Shown: positions 50,412 to 60,611, counted from the stretch's first letter. The stretch is DNA of 64,000 nucleotides from Sandaracinaceae bacterium (GCA_019637095.1 JAHBWG010000017.1:51092-115091), one strand, 5' to 3'. Notes: generated from the letters alone by a model not told the origin. Numbers and translations: made by a program.

Positions 50412-53400
50412 TCACTCGAACTCGAGGTGGTAGACCCAGTCGACGCCGAGGTTCCCGAAGGAGCTGGTGCCGTCGTAGTTGTAGTTGTCGTAGCTCACGC
50501 CGACGCGCTGGTTGTCGTCGATGGTGAGGTCGACGGCGCCGCGGAACTCGCGCGCCTCGCCGACGCCGGTGGTGGCGCTCAGCCTCACGCGCTCGGCGAT
50601 GCGGGTGCCGACGGAGATGCGCGGCTCGCTGCGGCCGGTGCGCAGGCTGTAGCCGGTGACCACGCCGAACTCGTCGATGCCGATCGTGCGGCGGACCTCG
50701 CGGTCGACGCCGGTCACGCGCGTGAGCGCGTCGAGCGCGGCGCTCGTGGCGAGGCCCTCGCCCTGCTGGAGCTGGTTGAGCTCGGCGCGGGTCATGCCGA
50801 TCGCGAGCAGGGTCAGGACGTCCTCCCGCGAGAGCTCGGGCTCGGAGCGCGTCGCGAGCGTGAGGTCGTTGGGCGGCGTGCCGTCGAGGGTGAGCGTGAT
50901 GCGGAAGCTCGGCGCGCTCAGGTCGCTCGCGCGCCGGACCTCCGTGACCGCGATGACGTGCAGGTGCGGGGTGATGCGCTGCTCGTCGGTGAAGTCGATG
51001 GTGCCCGTGCGCACGACGAACTCGTTGTTCTGGAAGAAGAGCTGCCCGCGGCGGATCTCCATCGCGCCGAGCACGCCGAAGCGCTGGTCGGTGCCGACGA
51101 TGCGGAAGGGCTGGTCCTGCGTGCGGATGCGGACGTCGGCGTTGATCAGGTTGTTGGCGATGCGGAAGGGCGCGCGCTGCACGACGCGCAGATCGAGCGC
51201 GACGAGGTCTTGCTCTGGGTCGTAGCGCGCGACGCGCGTGCGCTCGGTGCGGAAGGCGCCGCGCACGAACGAGGCGGCGACGTCGCCGAGGCTGCGCAGC
51301 TCGATCGGGCGCGAGTACTCGAAGCGGTCGACGCGCATCTCGCCGCGCAGCGCGGGCAGGCGGTCGCCGCGGCTCCACGTGAGCTCGGCCCGGCCGCCGA
51401 AGCTCGCCTCGATGCCGTCGCCGAAGTCGTAGTCGAGGCCCGTCGCGCGCAGGTCGAACGCGTAGCGATCGAGCCCCGCCCCGCGCAGCTCCGCGCTGCC
51501 CGACACGAGCTCGACGCGCCCGCCCGCGACGTCGGCGCCGAAGCCCTCGAAGAGGATCGAGCGCTGGCTGAAGCGGATGGTGCCGGCGAGCCGATCGACC
51601 ACCGGCTCGAACGAGGCGAACCGGAAGCGGCCGCCGCGGACCTCCGCTTGCCCGTAGAGCTCGGGGGCCGCGAGCGGGCCGGTCACGGAGAAGCGGCCGA
51701 CCACGCTGCCGCTCGCCTCGCTCACCGAGCGCGTGAGCCGCGAGACGACGCCGAGGTCGACGTCGCCGTTGACGCGCAGCGCGAGGCCCTCCTCGAGCGA
51801 GGCCCAGCCCTGGACGCCGATGCGCGAGCTCGGCGCTCGGAAGCGCGCGCGCTCGATCGCCAGCACGCCGTCCTTGAAGGCGAGGCTGACCTCGCGGTGG
51901 CTGCGGATCTCGATGTCGCCCTGCGCGACGCGCACGTCGTCGAGGCGCGCGTGGCCCTCGAGGGTCTCGGGCCGGCGCAGGCCGCCGTCGACGAACGCGA
52001 GCACGCCGCTGAGCGATCCGTCGAGCGGGGTACCGTCCGGCGTGCTCGGCAGCAGCGGGCGCAGCGCGAGCGCGTCGAGGCGCAGCACGCCGCGGATCGG
52101 CAGCGCCTCGCTGCGCCCGACCGCGAGGTCGACGACGAGGTGATCGTCGAGGCCGCGGCCGCAGATCGTGAACGCCATCGGCCGGCTCAGCCGCGCGCGC
52201 GGCCCGTCGACGGTGCGCAGCGGCGGGTCCGCGGGCCAGCTCGCGCGCGCGAGCCCGTCGCGCGCCTGGCCGCACTCCGCGCCCGCGAGCGCCGCCGCGT
52301 CCCAGTCGAGGGCCTCGGCGACCCACGGGTCCTCGCTGTCCGTCAGGCGCACGTAGAAGCGGCCGTCGCCCAGCGGGCGGCCGTCGTAGGTGACGTTGGT
52401 GACGCCGACGTCGAAGTGCGCGCGCATGACCTCGAACGTGCCGCCGACGTGGCCGACGACCGTCCCGACGCCGGCGAGGCCGGGGACGCGGTCGCCGAGG
52501 CCCTCGAGCTCGGCGAGCGAGAGGCGATCCGCGACCGCGTGCAGGTCGAGCCGCCCGCCGAGCGACATGCGCCCGTCGAGCGTGATCGAGCCGCGGCCCT
52601 TCTGCAGCGACAGGTGCGCGATGGAGAGCTCGCCGCCCTCGGCGCCGCGGTCCCAGTCGAGCCAGCGCCAGCGCCCGACGAGGTGCCCGTCGGTGAACGC
52701 GTAGCCGTCGAGGTTCGCGGACGGGAAGTCGAGGTTCATGTCGACCTCGAGCGTCCCGCTCGGGCGGTCGCCCGGGAACCCGTTCGTATAGTGCAAGCTC
52801 GCTTGCCCCCGCGTGACGCCCTGGTACGGGAGGTAGCGCTCGTCCTCTTCGAGCCCGAACACGTGGTAGAAGTCGCGCAGGCGCAGCTCGTCCGCGTGCA
52901 AGAGGCCGGTGAGCTCGAAGCGATCCGAGTGGAAGTCGAGGTAGAGGTCCTCGACGCGGTAGCGGCTCTCGTCCTTGACGGCGTGCACCATCCCGAAGCG
53001 CACGCCGAGCCCGTCGGGGTCGAGCCGGACGCTGTCGCTGTGCACGTCGCCGAGGCGGAAGTCGTCGAACACGAACCCGGCGAGCGCCACCTCGCCCGTC
53101 ACGTGCGGGTCCTGGAACGTGTTGTCGATCGAGCAGCGCCCGCTGCCCACGCCCTCGATCGCCCAGCGGTCGAGCGGCGTGATGTCGCGCAGGTCGAGCC
53201 CCTCCGCGCGCGCCTCGACGCGGAACTCGTTGTGGAAGCCGAGCAGCACGTTGCCGCGCAGGGTGGTGCGCGGCAGCGTCCCGACCAGGTTCTCGAACCG
53301 CACCGCGTCCTCGCGGATCGACCAGCGGCCGGTGAAGTCGCCGCGCGGGATGCTGATCACGCGGCGCACGCGGGCCGCGTGCCACGGGTCGTGGCTCACC

Positions 53401-54635
53401 TGGAAGTCGCGCGTCGCGAGCCGGATCGGGCCCGAGAGCGCGAGCGGGTCGAGCGTGCCCGCGAGGTTCATCTCGCCGTCGAAGAGCCACTCGACGATGC
53501 CGTTCTGAGTCACGCCGAGCATCAGCATGAGGCGCGCCATGCTGAGTCCGTCCGGCCGCGCCGTGACGTCGACCGGGAAGCCGCGCTCCGGGTCGAGCGT
53601 GATCGCGCCGCCGAGCGCGACGCGCCCGCCGCCGCGCGGCAGCTCCGCGACGCTGCCCTCGAGGAGCTGGATCTCGCGGCCGCTCGCGCGCAGCTCGAGG
53701 TGGGTGCGCTCGCCGATGCCGAACTGCTCGATCGCGGCGCCCTCGAGGTCGACGGTGCCGCGCGCGATCTGGGCTTCGCCCTCCATCGAGAGGCGGGCGT
53801 CGACGGCGACGCGCCCGCGGATCGGCGGCAGCGTGACGTCGTCGGGGAAGGGCGCGCGCGCGAGGTGCGCGAGGTCGTAGCGCACCGTCACGCGGCCCGC
53901 GTAGCCCGTCTCCTCGAAGGGCAGCGGCAGCCGCCCCTCCTCGACCGACACCTCGAGCTCGCCCGCGGCCAGCCGCAGGTGCGGGACCCGCAGGTGATCG
54001 CCCGCGACGTCCACCACGCCGCTCACGTGCTGGATCTCCTCGCGGCCGCGCGCGTGCTCGACCCAGCCGTCGCGGCAGTCCGCGTCGACGGTGAAGCCGC
54101 TCGCGGTGGACCAGAGGTGCAGCTCCACGTCGCGGAGCTGTCCGCTCGCGTGGGGCTGCGCGTCGACGGTCAGCGTGGAGTCGAAGACGTGCAGCGCCTC
54201 GAACGGCAGGCGCGGCTGGCTCGGCCCGTCGTCGCCGGCGCGGGGGAGGTTGCGCACCTCGCCGTTGCGCACGACGAGCCGCAGGTTCGCGCGCCGGATG
54301 GTGATCGTCTGGATGTCGAGCCCGCCGCGGAGCAGCGCGCGGAAGCTCGGCGCGATGCGCAGCTCCTCGGCCTCGGCGGTGCGCCCGTAGACCGGGTCGT
54401 CGAGGGTGATCTCGCGCGCGACGAGGGAGAACGGGACGAGCTGGAGCTGGATGCGGCCGATGCTCGCGTCGAGGCCGAGCTCGCGGCGGATGGCGTGCTG
54501 CGCGAGGGCCTGCAGGCGGTCGCGGCTCCCGCGCGCGCGGACGAGGCTCGCCGCCGACGCCGGGATCGCGATGGCGAACAACCCGACGACCAGCGCCCAG
54601 AGGCGCCACCGTCTCCAGCGTCGAGCGCGCGTCAC
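50412..54635 (-). CDS. tamB: TamB-like translocation/assembly protein
   Basis: 1407 residues from a GTG. TamB spans the periplasm and works with an Omp85 protein in outer-membrane insertion and lipid transport. An N-terminal anchor (LWALVVGLFAIAIPASAASL) is followed by an AsmA-like segment (LDASIGRIQLQLVPFSLVAR). A long, repetitive beta-helical body follows. The C-terminal DUF490 domain (about 1080-1407) ends with VGVSYDNYNYDG and VDWVYHLEFE. It lies directly upstream of bamA (128 bases), on the same strand, so they may be co-transcribed. Divergent from the gene at 54748. Confidence 0.92.
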   Translation of the reverse strand: MTRARRWRRWRLWALVVGLFAIAIPASAASLVRARGSRDRLQALAQHAIRRELGLDASIGRIQLQLVPFSLVAREITLDDPVYGRTAEAEELRIAPSFRALLRGGLDIQTITIRRANLRLVVRNGEVRNLPRAGDDGPSQPRLPFEALHVFDSTLTVDAQPHASGQLRDVELHLWSTASGFTVDADCRDGWVEHARGREEIQHVSGVVDVAGDHLRVPHLRLAAGELEVSVEEGRLPLPFEETGYAGRVTVRYDLAHLARAPFPDDVTLPPIRGRVAVDARLSMEGEAQIARGTVDLEGAAIEQFGIGERTHLELRASGREIQLLEGSVAELPRGGGRVALGGAITLDPERGFPVDVTARPDGLSMARLMLMLGVTQNGIVEWLFDGEMNLAGTLDPLALSGPIRLATRDFQVSHDPWHAARVRRVISIPRGDFTGRWSIREDAVRFENLVGTLPRTTLRGNVLLGFHNEFRVEARAEGLDLRDITPLDRWAIEGVGSGRCSIDNTFQDPHVTGEVALAGFVFDDFRLGDVHSDSVRLDPDGLGVRFGMVHAVKDESRYRVEDLYLDFHSDRFELTGLLHADELRLRDFYHVFGLEEDERYLPYQGVTRGQASLHYTNGFPGDRPSGTLEVDMNLDFPSANLDGYAFTDGHLVGRWRWLDWDRGAEGGELSIAHLSLQKGRGSITLDGRMSLGGRLDLHAVADRLSLAELEGLGDRVPGLAGVGTVVGHVGGTFEVMRAHFDVGVTNVTYDGRPLGDGRFYVRLTDSEDPWVAEALDWDAAALAGAECGQARDGLARASWPADPPLRTVDGPRARLSRPMAFTICGRGLDDHLVVDLAVGRSEALPIRGVLRLDALALRPLLPSTPDGTPLDGSLSGVLAFVDGGLRRPETLEGHARLDDVRVAQGDIEIRSHREVSLAFKDGVLAIERARFRAPSSRIGVQGWASLEEGLALRVNGDVDLGVVSRLTRSVSEASGSVVGRFSVTGPLAAPELYGQAEVRGGRFRFASFEPVVDRLAGTIRFSQRSILFEGFGADVAGGRVELVSGSAELRGAGLDRYAFDLRATGLDYDFGDGIEASFGGRAELTWSRGDRLPALRGEMRVDRFEYSRPIELRSLGDVAASFVRGAFRTERTRVARYDPEQDLVALDLRVVQRAPFRIANNLINADVRIRTQDQPFRIVGTDQRFGVLGAMEIRRGQLFFQNNEFVVRTGTIDFTDEQRITPHLHVIAVTEVRRASDLSAPSFRITLTLDGTPPNDLTLATRSEPELSREDVLTLLAIGMTRAELNQLQQGEGLATSAALDALTRVTGVDREVRRTIGIDEFGVVTGYSLRTGRSEPRISVGTRIAERVRLSATTGVGEAREFRGAVDLTIDDNQRVGVSYDNYNYDGTSSFGNLGVDWVYHLEFE

Positions 54636-54735
54636 CTCAGAGCTCGGTACCTACCACGGTGGCCAGTGCACCCCCGCCTTCCTTGCGGGATCGTGGCGCT
54701 TTACGGCGTTCGCCGCCAGCCGGCGCCCTGCGCGC

Positions 54736-54741
54736 TATACC
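54736..54741 (+). promoter_or_regulatory. -10-like box six bases before a start codon
   Basis: TATACC at 54736-54741 precedes the ATG at 54748 by six bases. There is no ribosome binding site between, which fits a leaderless transcript. A clear -35 box is not visible. Confidence 0.35.
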
Positions 54742-54747
54742 TGGCTC

Positions 54748-55233
54748 ATGGTCGATCCGAACGCCGTGCTCGCCGGCCGCACCCGCGAGACCCGCATCCG
54801 TCGCGACGACGCGGGGCGCTGGTTCGACGGCGAGGACCCGATCACGCACCCGCTGTTGACGCGGGCGTTCGACGCGTGGCTCCTCCCCGCGCCCGACGGC
54901 TCGGGCCGCTGGTGCCTCTCGAACGACATCAACTGGGCGTTCGTCGCGCTCGAGGGGCCGCCGCGCTTCGTGCGCTCGCTCGACGCGGACGGGGCGCAGA
55001 TCGTCTTGCACCTCTCGGACGACACGCGCGCGCCGCTGGCCCCCGAGACCTTGCGCCAGGGCCCGGACGGCGCGCTCTACTGCGACGTCCGAGGGCTCGT
55101 CGCGCGCTTCGATCGGCACGCCGCGATGCAGCTCGCGGAGCGGCTCGGCGAGGACGAGCGGGGCGTCTACCTCGAGGTGGGCGGCGCGCGCGTGCGTCCG
55201 CCGACCGTCGACGATCCGCTCGCCGTGCGGTAG
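54748..55233 (+). CDS. DUF1285-like conserved protein
   Basis: 161 residues starting MVDPNAVLAGRTRETRIRRD. The pattern GRWFDGEDPITHPLLTRAFD, RWCLSNDINWAFVALEGPPR, and APETLRQGPDGALYCDVRGL...ARFDRHAAMQLAERL resembles DUF1285 proteins, of unknown function. I am moderately sure of the family. Soluble, no signal. Ten bases upstream of the TlpA-like gene and probably co-transcribed. Confidence 0.7.
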   Translation: MVDPNAVLAGRTRETRIRRDDAGRWFDGEDPITHPLLTRAFDAWLLPAPDGSGRWCLSNDINWAFVALEGPPRFVRSLDADGAQIVLHLSDDTRAPLAPETLRQGPDGALYCDVRGLVARFDRHAAMQLAERLGEDERGVYLEVGGARVRPPTVDDPLAVR

Positions 55234-55243
55234 AACCAGCCTC

Positions 55244-55861
55244 GTGGACAAGCGCCGCCGTGCCGACTGGATCGCCGGGCTGATCGTGCTGTCGATCGGG
55301 GCGCCGCTGCTCGCCGTCGGCGCCACCGCGTTCGCGCGGGGCGAGCAGGCGCGGCGGCAAGCTCCCGTGCGCGGGCTGATCGGTCCGCAGGCATACGCCG
55401 CGTTCTCGCGCGGCGAGACGTTCCCGCAGCACTACCTGGGCAACGACCGCACCGCGCCCGACTTCGCGCTGCCGATGCGCGACGGCTCGACGTGGCGCCT
55501 GTCCGAGCACCGCGGCCGCGTGATCGTGATGAACTTCTGGACGGTGACCTGCCAGCCCTGCATGGAGGAGATGCCGAGCCTGATCGAGCTGGCGACGATC
55601 CTCCAGGGCCGCCGCGACATCGAGCTGGTGACGATCAGCGTCGACCGCGACTGGGAGACGGTCCGCTCGGCGGTGCCGGACGGCTCGCCGCTGAACGTCC
55701 TGCTCGACCCGGACCGCGCGGTGGTCAACGGCAAGTTCGGCACGCGGCTCTACCCCGAGACGTGGGTGATCGACGGCGAGGGCTTCATCCGCCTGCGCGT
55801 CGACGGCCAGCGCGCGTGGTCGAGCGCCCTCGCGGTGCAGGCGTTCGAGAGCTTCCGCTGA
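55244..55861 (+). CDS. TlpA/ResA-like thioredoxin, membrane-anchored
   Basis: 205 residues from a GTG. One N-terminal membrane helix (WIAGLIVLSIGAPLLAVGA), then a thioredoxin fold in the periplasm. Active site NFWTVTCQPCMEEMPSL, with C103 and C106. The APDFALPMRDGSTWRLSEHRG lead-in is typical of the TlpA/ResA/peroxiredoxin-like family. Such proteins reduce apocytochrome c or other periplasmic disulfides; the ccmA-ccmB genes nearby agree with that. Confidence 0.88.
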   Translation: MDKRRRADWIAGLIVLSIGAPLLAVGATAFARGEQARRQAPVRGLIGPQAYAAFSRGETFPQHYLGNDRTAPDFALPMRDGSTWRLSEHRGRVIVMNFWTVTCQPCMEEMPSLIELATILQGRRDIELVTISVDRDWETVRSAVPDGSPLNVLLDPDRAVVNGKFGTRLYPETWVIDGEGFIRLRVDGQRAWSSALAVQAFESFR

Positions 55862-55872
55862 TCCGCCGCGGA

Positions 55873-56130
55873 TCACTCGTCGAGCCAGGGCGCGCGCGCC
55901 TCCTCGGGGCCGGCGTCCGTCGGGAGCTCGACCGGCAGCTCGGCGGGGCCCGCGTCGGGCAGCGAGCGCAGGCCAAGGCGCGGCATCCGGTGCTCGAACA
56001 CGAGGCTCGCGCCGGCGAGGCCGAGCCCGAACAGCGCGCCCGCCGCGAGCGCCGCGAGCATCGCGCGCCGGCTCACCTGCGGTGCGACCGCCTTGACCTC
56101 CTCTCTCGAGAGCTCGTCGTCGTCGCTCAT
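55873..56130 (-). CDS. Small membrane-anchored protein
   Basis: 85 residues. After an acidic start (MSDDDELSREEVKAVAPQVS) there is a twin-arginine-like SRRAMLAALAAGALFGLGLA membrane segment, then a Pro/Asp/Glu-rich tail. It may be a Tat-type signal or a plain anchor. The gene lies downstream of ccmB on the same strand, 35 bases away, and could be part of the same operon. Function unknown. Confidence 0.6.
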   Translation of the reverse strand: MSDDDELSREEVKAVAPQVSRRAMLAALAAGALFGLGLAGASLVFEHRMPRLGLRSLPDAGPAELPVELPTDAGPEEARAPWLDE

Positions 56131-56165
56131 GGCGTCCGAAACCCCAACGCTCGAGCGTAGCGCGT

Positions 56166-56846
56166 TCAGTCGCTCATGAGCGGCTCGAACAGGACGAGCC
56201 CCGACACGATCGCGACCAGATCGAACGCGAGCAGGATGCGCAGCCACTCGAGCGTCTCGCCGAGCGGCGCACCGCCGAGCACCTCGCGCGTCGCGACGAC
56301 GCCGGCGACGAGGCCCGGCGACGACAGCGGGAACAGCACGACCGAGAGCATCAGGTCGCGCGCGCGCGTGCGCACGCTCATCGCCGCGAAGAGCGTCCCC
56401 ATCGCGACGTAGCCGGTCATCCCGAGCACGAGGATCACCGCGGCCGAGAGCAGCTCTTCGCCGAGCTCGACGCGGAACAGGATCGCGACGACGGGCAGCA
56501 GCACGAAGTCGATCGCCATGACGAAGACCCACGTGCCGAGCATCTTGCCGAGGTAGATCGCGGCGCGCGGGACCGGCGCCAACAAGAGGCCGCGGATCGC
56601 GTCGGCCTCGCGCTCGCGCGCCCACGAGCGGCCCATCGCGAGCACGCCCGCGAACGAGGCGCCGACCCAGAGCACGCCGGGCGCGAGCCGGCGCGCCGTC
56701 GCGTCGTCGAGGAAGAACGCGAGCGACGTGAGCACGGTGACGAGCAGGCCGAACAGGCCCGCGGTCACGAGGATCTCCTTCGTACGGATCTCGACGCGGA
56801 GCTCCTTCTCGAGGATCGCCCACGTGCCGCGCAGCATGCGGTTCAC
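56166..56846 (-). CDS. ccmB: Heme exporter protein CcmB
   Basis: Permease of the CcmAB ABC transporter used in cytochrome c maturation. 226 residues, six hydrophobic segments. EKELRVEIRTKEILVTAGLF and FAGVLAMGRSWAREREADAI, then LLLAPVPRAAIYLGKML, are typical. The GTG at 56846 overlaps the ccmA stop (GTGA); an ATG three codons later is an alternative. The other ccm genes (ccmC, E, F, H) are not in this window. Confidence 0.93.
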   Translation of the reverse strand: MNRMLRGTWAILEKELRVEIRTKEILVTAGLFGLLVTVLTSLAFFLDDATARRLAPGVLWVGASFAGVLAMGRSWAREREADAIRGLLLAPVPRAAIYLGKMLGTWVFVMAIDFVLLPVVAILFRVELGEELLSAAVILVLGMTGYVAMGTLFAAMSVRTRARDLMLSVVLFPLSSPGLVAGVVATREVLGGAPLGETLEWLRILLAFDLVAIVSGLVLFEPLMSD

Positions 56847-57487
56847 GACGGCGCGACCTTCCCGCGGTCGAGCGGCAGGACGCTGTCCGCGAGGCGCTCC
56901 GCGAGCTCGGGGTCGTGCGTGATCAGGACGACGATCGCGCCGCGCTCGCGCTCCGCCTCGACGGTGACGACGAGGCGCTCGACGCCGCGCACGTCGAGGC
57001 CGGTCGAGGGCTCGTCGAGCAAGAGGAGCTGCGGCGAGTGCATGAGCGCGCGCGCGAGGGCGAGCCGCTGGAGCTGACCCCGCGAGTAGGTGCGCGCCGG
57101 CCGCTCGCCCCAGCGGCCGATCTCGAAGCGCTCGACGAGGCCGTCGATCACCTTCGCGGCGTGCTCGATCTCGTAGAGGCGCGCGAAGAGCGCGAGGTTC
57201 TCGCGCGCCGACAGATCGGGGTAGGTCATCGCGGCGTGGGCGAGGATGCCGATCGCGCTGCGCAGCTCGCTCCCGCGGCGCACGCCGGTGTCGCCGTAGC
57301 GGACCTCGCCGCGGCTCGGGCGCACGAGCTGCGCGAGGATGTTCAAGAGCGTGCTCTTGCCCGAGCCGTTCGGGCCCTCGATGACCGTCACCTGCCCGGC
57401 GCGGAACGTCGCGTCGACGCCGCCGAGCGCGCGGGTCGCCCCGTACACCTTCACGAGGCCCTTCACCTCGACGCGGTCGAACACCAT
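56843..57487 (-). CDS. ccmA: Heme exporter ATPase CcmA
   Basis: ATPase subunit for CcmB; powers release of heme-CcmE. 214 residues, Walker A GPNGSGKST (38-46), ABC signature YSRGQLQRLALARAL, and Walker B LLLLDEPSTGLD. Short, with no extra domains, as expected for CcmA. Overlaps ccmB by four bases. Confidence 0.93.
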   Translation of the reverse strand: MVFDRVEVKGLVKVYGATRALGGVDATFRAGQVTVIEGPNGSGKSTLLNILAQLVRPSRGEVRYGDTGVRRGSELRSAIGILAHAAMTYPDLSARENLALFARLYEIEHAAKVIDGLVERFEIGRWGERPARTYSRGQLQRLALARALMHSPQLLLLDEPSTGLDVRGVERLVVTVEAERERGAIVVLITHDPELAERLADSVLPLDRGKVAPS

Positions 57488-57616
57488 GCGCGGCGCAGTA
57501 TCGCCGATCCGGCCGGCCGCCGAAGAGATCGGTGACGATCGCGCCGACGGCGAGCCTCGGCGCGGGTGGCTTCGCCGCCGTGGGGGAAGGGGGCGCAGCG
57601 GCGCACCTTCGAGGGC

Positions 57617-58747
57617 TCAGAACAGATCCGTGACGATCGCGTCGAGGTGGAGCCAGCGCGCCTCGGGGACGCGCATCGCGTCGCCCTCGACCCGGAGGTC
57701 GCCGCGCTCGATCCGCCGCGCGATCGCGCGCTCGCGTCCCGCCCGCGGGTCGAGGCCGGTGCGCGCGCGCACGGCGTCGAGCGCGACGCCCTCGCGGGTG
57801 CGCAGGCCGAGCATCAAGGCCTCGCGCACGCGGTCCTCGGGCGACAGCGTCTCCTCGAAGACCACCGCGCCGGCGGGCGCGGCGAGGTAGCGCTCGGGGC
57901 GCGGGTCGTTCTTGGTGCGGAGGCCATCGAGCGCGCCGACCGCGCCCGCGCCCAGGCCGAGGTAGTCGCCGCCGCGCCAGTAGTGGAGGTTGTGCTGCGA
58001 CTCGCGCCCCGGCCGCGCGTGGTTGCTCACCTCGTAGTGGGAGAAGCCCGCCGCCGCGAGCTGCTCGCGCGCGCGCTCGAACGTGTCGGCGAAGTCGTCC
58101 TCGGGCGCGAGCGCGAGCCGTCCCTTGCGGTGGAGCGCGCCGAACTGCGTGTCGGGCTCGATGGTGAGCGCGTACGCGCTCACGTGCTCGACGCCGGTCG
58201 CGAGCACGCGCGCGAGCTCCTCGGCGAAGTCGCCGGCGCGCTGGCCGGGCATCCCGAACATCAGATCCGCGCTCACGCGCTCCATCACCGGGACGACCGC
58301 GTCGAGCGCGCGCAGGGCGCCCGCCGCGTCGTGCAGGCGCCCGAGGAAGCGCAGGCGGGCGTCGTCGAGGGACTGCACGCCGATCGAGAGGCGGTTCACC
58401 CCGACCTCGCGCAGGCGCGCCGCTTTGTCCGCGTCGAGCGAGGTCGGGTTGCACTCGACGGTCACCTCGATCGGATCCGTGCAGCCGAACGCCGCGCGGA
58501 CCGCGGCGAGCACGCGGCCGAGCGCGGCCGGGTCCCAGAGCGACGGGGTGCCGCCGCCGAAGAACACGCTGACGAGCGCGCGCCCCGAGAGGTCGCGGGC
58601 GGACAGCTCCGCGAGCACCGCGTCGGCGTAGGCGTCGTGCGGGACCTCGGCGCGCCGGATCGCCGCCGAGGCGAAGTCGCAGTAGGGGCACTTCGCGAGG
58701 CACCAGGGGAAGTGCACGTAGGCGCTGGTCGGTTGGGCTTGACCCAT
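57617..58747 (-). CDS. hemW: HemW-type radical SAM heme chaperone
   Basis: 376 residues. Iron-sulfur ligands C16, C20 and C23 ([11 protein letters not shown]). [11 protein letters not shown] and the VECNPTSL strand are typical of the HemN/HemW radical SAM family. HemW rather than HemN is indicated by the [20 protein letters not shown] segment and by phenylalanine at the fourth-cysteine position. HemW inserts heme into target proteins instead of oxidising coproporphyrinogen. Divergent from dnaJ. Confidence 0.92.
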   Translation of the reverse strand: MGQAQPTSAYVHFPWCLAKCPYCDFASAAIRRAEVPHDAYADAVLAELSARDLSGRALVSVFFGGGTPSLWDPAALGRVLAAVRAAFGCTDPIEVTVECNPTSLDADKAARLREVGVNRLSIGVQSLDDARLRFLGRLHDAAGALRALDAVVPVMERVSADLMFGMPGQRAGDFAEELARVLATGVEHVSAYALTIEPDTQFGALHRKGRLALAPEDDFADTFERAREQLAAAGFSHYEVSNHARPGRESQHNLHYWRGGDYLGLGAGAVGALDGLRTKNDPRPERYLAAPAGAVVFEETLSPEDRVREALMLGLRTREGVALDAVRARTGLDPRAGRERAIARRIERGDLRVEGDAMRVPEARWLHLDAIVTDLF

Positions 58748-58782
58748 CGGCGTCGAGACCTATCTTGCGCGCGCCCGCCGCC

Positions 58783-59874
58783 ATGTCGAAGCGCGACTAC
58801 TACGAGGTCCTGGGCGTCGCGCGCGACGTCGGGGAGGCCGAGCTGAAGAAGGCCTACCGCAAGCTCGCCCTGCAATACCACCCCGACCGCAACCCGGACG
58901 ACCCCGAGGCGGAGGCCAAGTTCAAGGAGGTCTCCGAGGCGTACGGCGTGCTCTCGGACGCGGACAAGCGCGGGATATACGACCGCTACGGGCACGCGGG
59001 CCTGTCGCAGGGTGGCGGCCCCGGCTTCAACAACGTCGAGGACATCTTCAGCCACTTCGGCGACATCTTCGGCGATCTGTTCGGCTTCGGCGGCTTCGGG
59101 GGCCCGTTCGGCGGCGGCGGCCGGCGCCGGGTCGACATGCCGGTCCGCGGCGACGACCTGCGCGCCCAGGTCACGCTGACCCTCGAAGAGGCGGCGTTCG
59201 GCGCTCAGAAGGAGGTCGAGGCGGGCTACGCCGCGCCGTGCAGCGCGTGCCAGGGCACGGGCGCCGAGGGCGGCGAGCTCGACACCTGCGGCACCTGCCA
59301 GGGCCGCGGGCAGGTCGCCTACAGCCGCGGCGCGTTCATGCTGTCCTCGACGTGCCCGGCGTGCCGCGGGCGCGGTCGGGTCCCCAAGGCCGCGTGCTCC
59401 ACCTGCGAGGGCGGCGGCGAGGAGCTGATCGAGCGGCGCGTGAAGGTGACGATCCCGGCCGGCATCGACGAGGGGCAGAGCCTGCGCCTCGCCGGCCAGG
59501 GCCAGCCGGGCCAGCGCGGCGGGCCGCCGGGGCACCTCTTCGTCGTCGTCGACATCGAGCCGCACGCGCACTTCCGGCGCGACGGCGTCCACCTGATCTA
59601 CGAGCTGCGCCTGTCGTTCCCGCAGGCGGCGCTCGGCGGCAAGCTCCCCGTCCCGACGCTCGGTGAGGGCAGCGAGCCGGTCGAGGTGACGGTGCCCGCG
59701 GGCATCCAGCCGGGCGAGCACCTCGTGGTGCGCGGGCAGGGCGTCCCGCGCCTCGACGGGCGCGGGCGGGGCGACCTCATCGCGGTCGCGACGGTGGACG
59801 TGCCGCAGAAGCTGTCGAAGAAGGCCAGGGAGCTGCTCGCCGAGCTGCAGGCGACGTTCGAGCGGGAACGCTGA
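58783..59874 (+). CDS. dnaJ: Chaperone DnaJ
   Basis: Co-chaperone that stimulates DnaK. 363 residues from the ATG at 58783 ([16 protein letters not shown]); six upstream codons in frame lack homology. J-domain with HPD at 33-35, then a Gly/Phe-rich stretch ([19 protein letters not shown]). Four zinc-finger repeats follow: [24 protein letters not shown] and CSTCEGGG. The substrate-binding C-terminal domain is complete. Its 3' end overlaps the convergent patatin gene by 98 bases. Confidence 0.96.
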   Translation: MSKRDYYEVLGVARDVGEAELKKAYRKLALQYHPDRNPDDPEAEAKFKEVSEAYGVLSDADKRGIYDRYGHAGLSQGGGPGFNNVEDIFSHFGDIFGDLFGFGGFGGPFGGGGRRRVDMPVRGDDLRAQVTLTLEEAAFGAQKEVEAGYAAPCSACQGTGAEGGELDTCGTCQGRGQVAYSRGAFMLSSTCPACRGRGRVPKAACSTCEGGGEELIERRVKVTIPAGIDEGQSLRLAGQGQPGQRGGPPGHLFVVVDIEPHAHFRRDGVHLIYELRLSFPQAALGGKLPVPTLGEGSEPVEVTVPAGIQPGEHLVVRGQGVPRLDGRGRGDLIAVATVDVPQKLSKKARELLAELQATFERER

Positions 59875-60610
59875 CGACGCCGGCGACCGGCGCGTCGAGC
59901 GCGGCGTGCGTCGCGAGGTAGGCCGCGTCCATCGCGCGCCGCCCCGCGTCGAGGTGGAACGGCCCGGCGCGGGGGAGGTCCTCGAGCACGAGCGCGACGA
60001 GCCCCGGGCGCGAAGGGATCGCGAGCGCGGGCGAGCCGCGTCGCCGCCACGGCGAGCGCGACGCGAGGTGGTGGTAGAGGACGCGCGGCGCGCCCGCGAG
60101 CCCGGCGAGGCCCGGCCGATCGCGCACGCCGCCGTCGACGAGCACGCCGCCCGCGTGCACCACCGGGTGGAACATCAGCGGCACCGCGCAGCTCGCGTGG
60201 AGCGCCGGCGCGAGCGGCCCGCGGTCGAGCACGCGCACGCGGCGGCGCAAGAGATCGTAGACGCTCACCCCGACGGGGACGCGGCAGTCGGCGAGGTCTT
60301 CGACCGGCGCGAGCGCCTCGAGCCGCGCGCGAAAGAGCTCGCCGCGCAAGAGCCCCGCGCCCGGCGCCGGATCCCAGAACTCGGCGCGCTCGAGGCGGGT
60401 GAGCTCGCGGCCGAGCGCGGCGGCCGAAACGCCCGCCGCCCACAGCCCGGTGACGAGCGCGCCCGCGCTCGAGCCGGCCACACGTGTCGGGAGCAAGCCT
60501 TCTTCCTCGAGCGCGCCGAGCACGCCCGTGTGCGCGAAGAACCCGAAGAACCCGCTCGACATCCCGAGCGCGAACGGCTCCTCGCGCAGCCACTCCCGCA
60601 GCGTGGGCAT
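59777..60610 (-). CDS. Patatin-like phospholipase
   Basis: 277 residues. Catalytic dyad: nucleophile S48 in GSSAG (46-50) and aspartate in DGG (159-161). The oxyanion region [17 protein letters not shown] is atypical for the usual GGGxRG and may change activity. The last 33 codons (arginine/proline/serine-rich) run through the end of dnaJ on the other strand, as if the normal stop was lost. One base after the transglycosylase gene on the same strand, so likely one operon. Confidence 0.88.
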   Translation of the reverse strand: MPTLREWLREEPFALGMSSGFFGFFAHTGVLGALEEEGLLPTRVAGSSAGALVTGLWAAGVSAAALGRELTRLERAEFWDPAPGAGLLRGELFRARLEALAPVEDLADCRVPVGVSVYDLLRRRVRVLDRGPLAPALHASCAVPLMFHPVVHAGGVLVDGGVRDRPGLAGLAGAPRVLYHHLASRSPWRRRGSPALAIPSRPGLVALVLEDLPRAGPFHLDAGRRAMDAAYLATHAALDAPVAGVVSVPARTSPAARRAAPWPSSTASAARPPSRPR

Positions 60611-60611
60611 G

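Noticed and set aside
50349..55283. 1644-codon plus-strand frame opposite tamB
   Set aside because: Very long but built of Ala/Arg/Glu/Asp/Val repeats, the antisense of third-position G/C codons; tamB is recognisable on the minus strand.
57523..57640. Short repeat AGATCsGTGACGATCGCG after and within the hemW 3' end
   Set aside because: 18 bases, one copy coding for the hemW C-terminus; could be a small local duplication but has no clear meaning.
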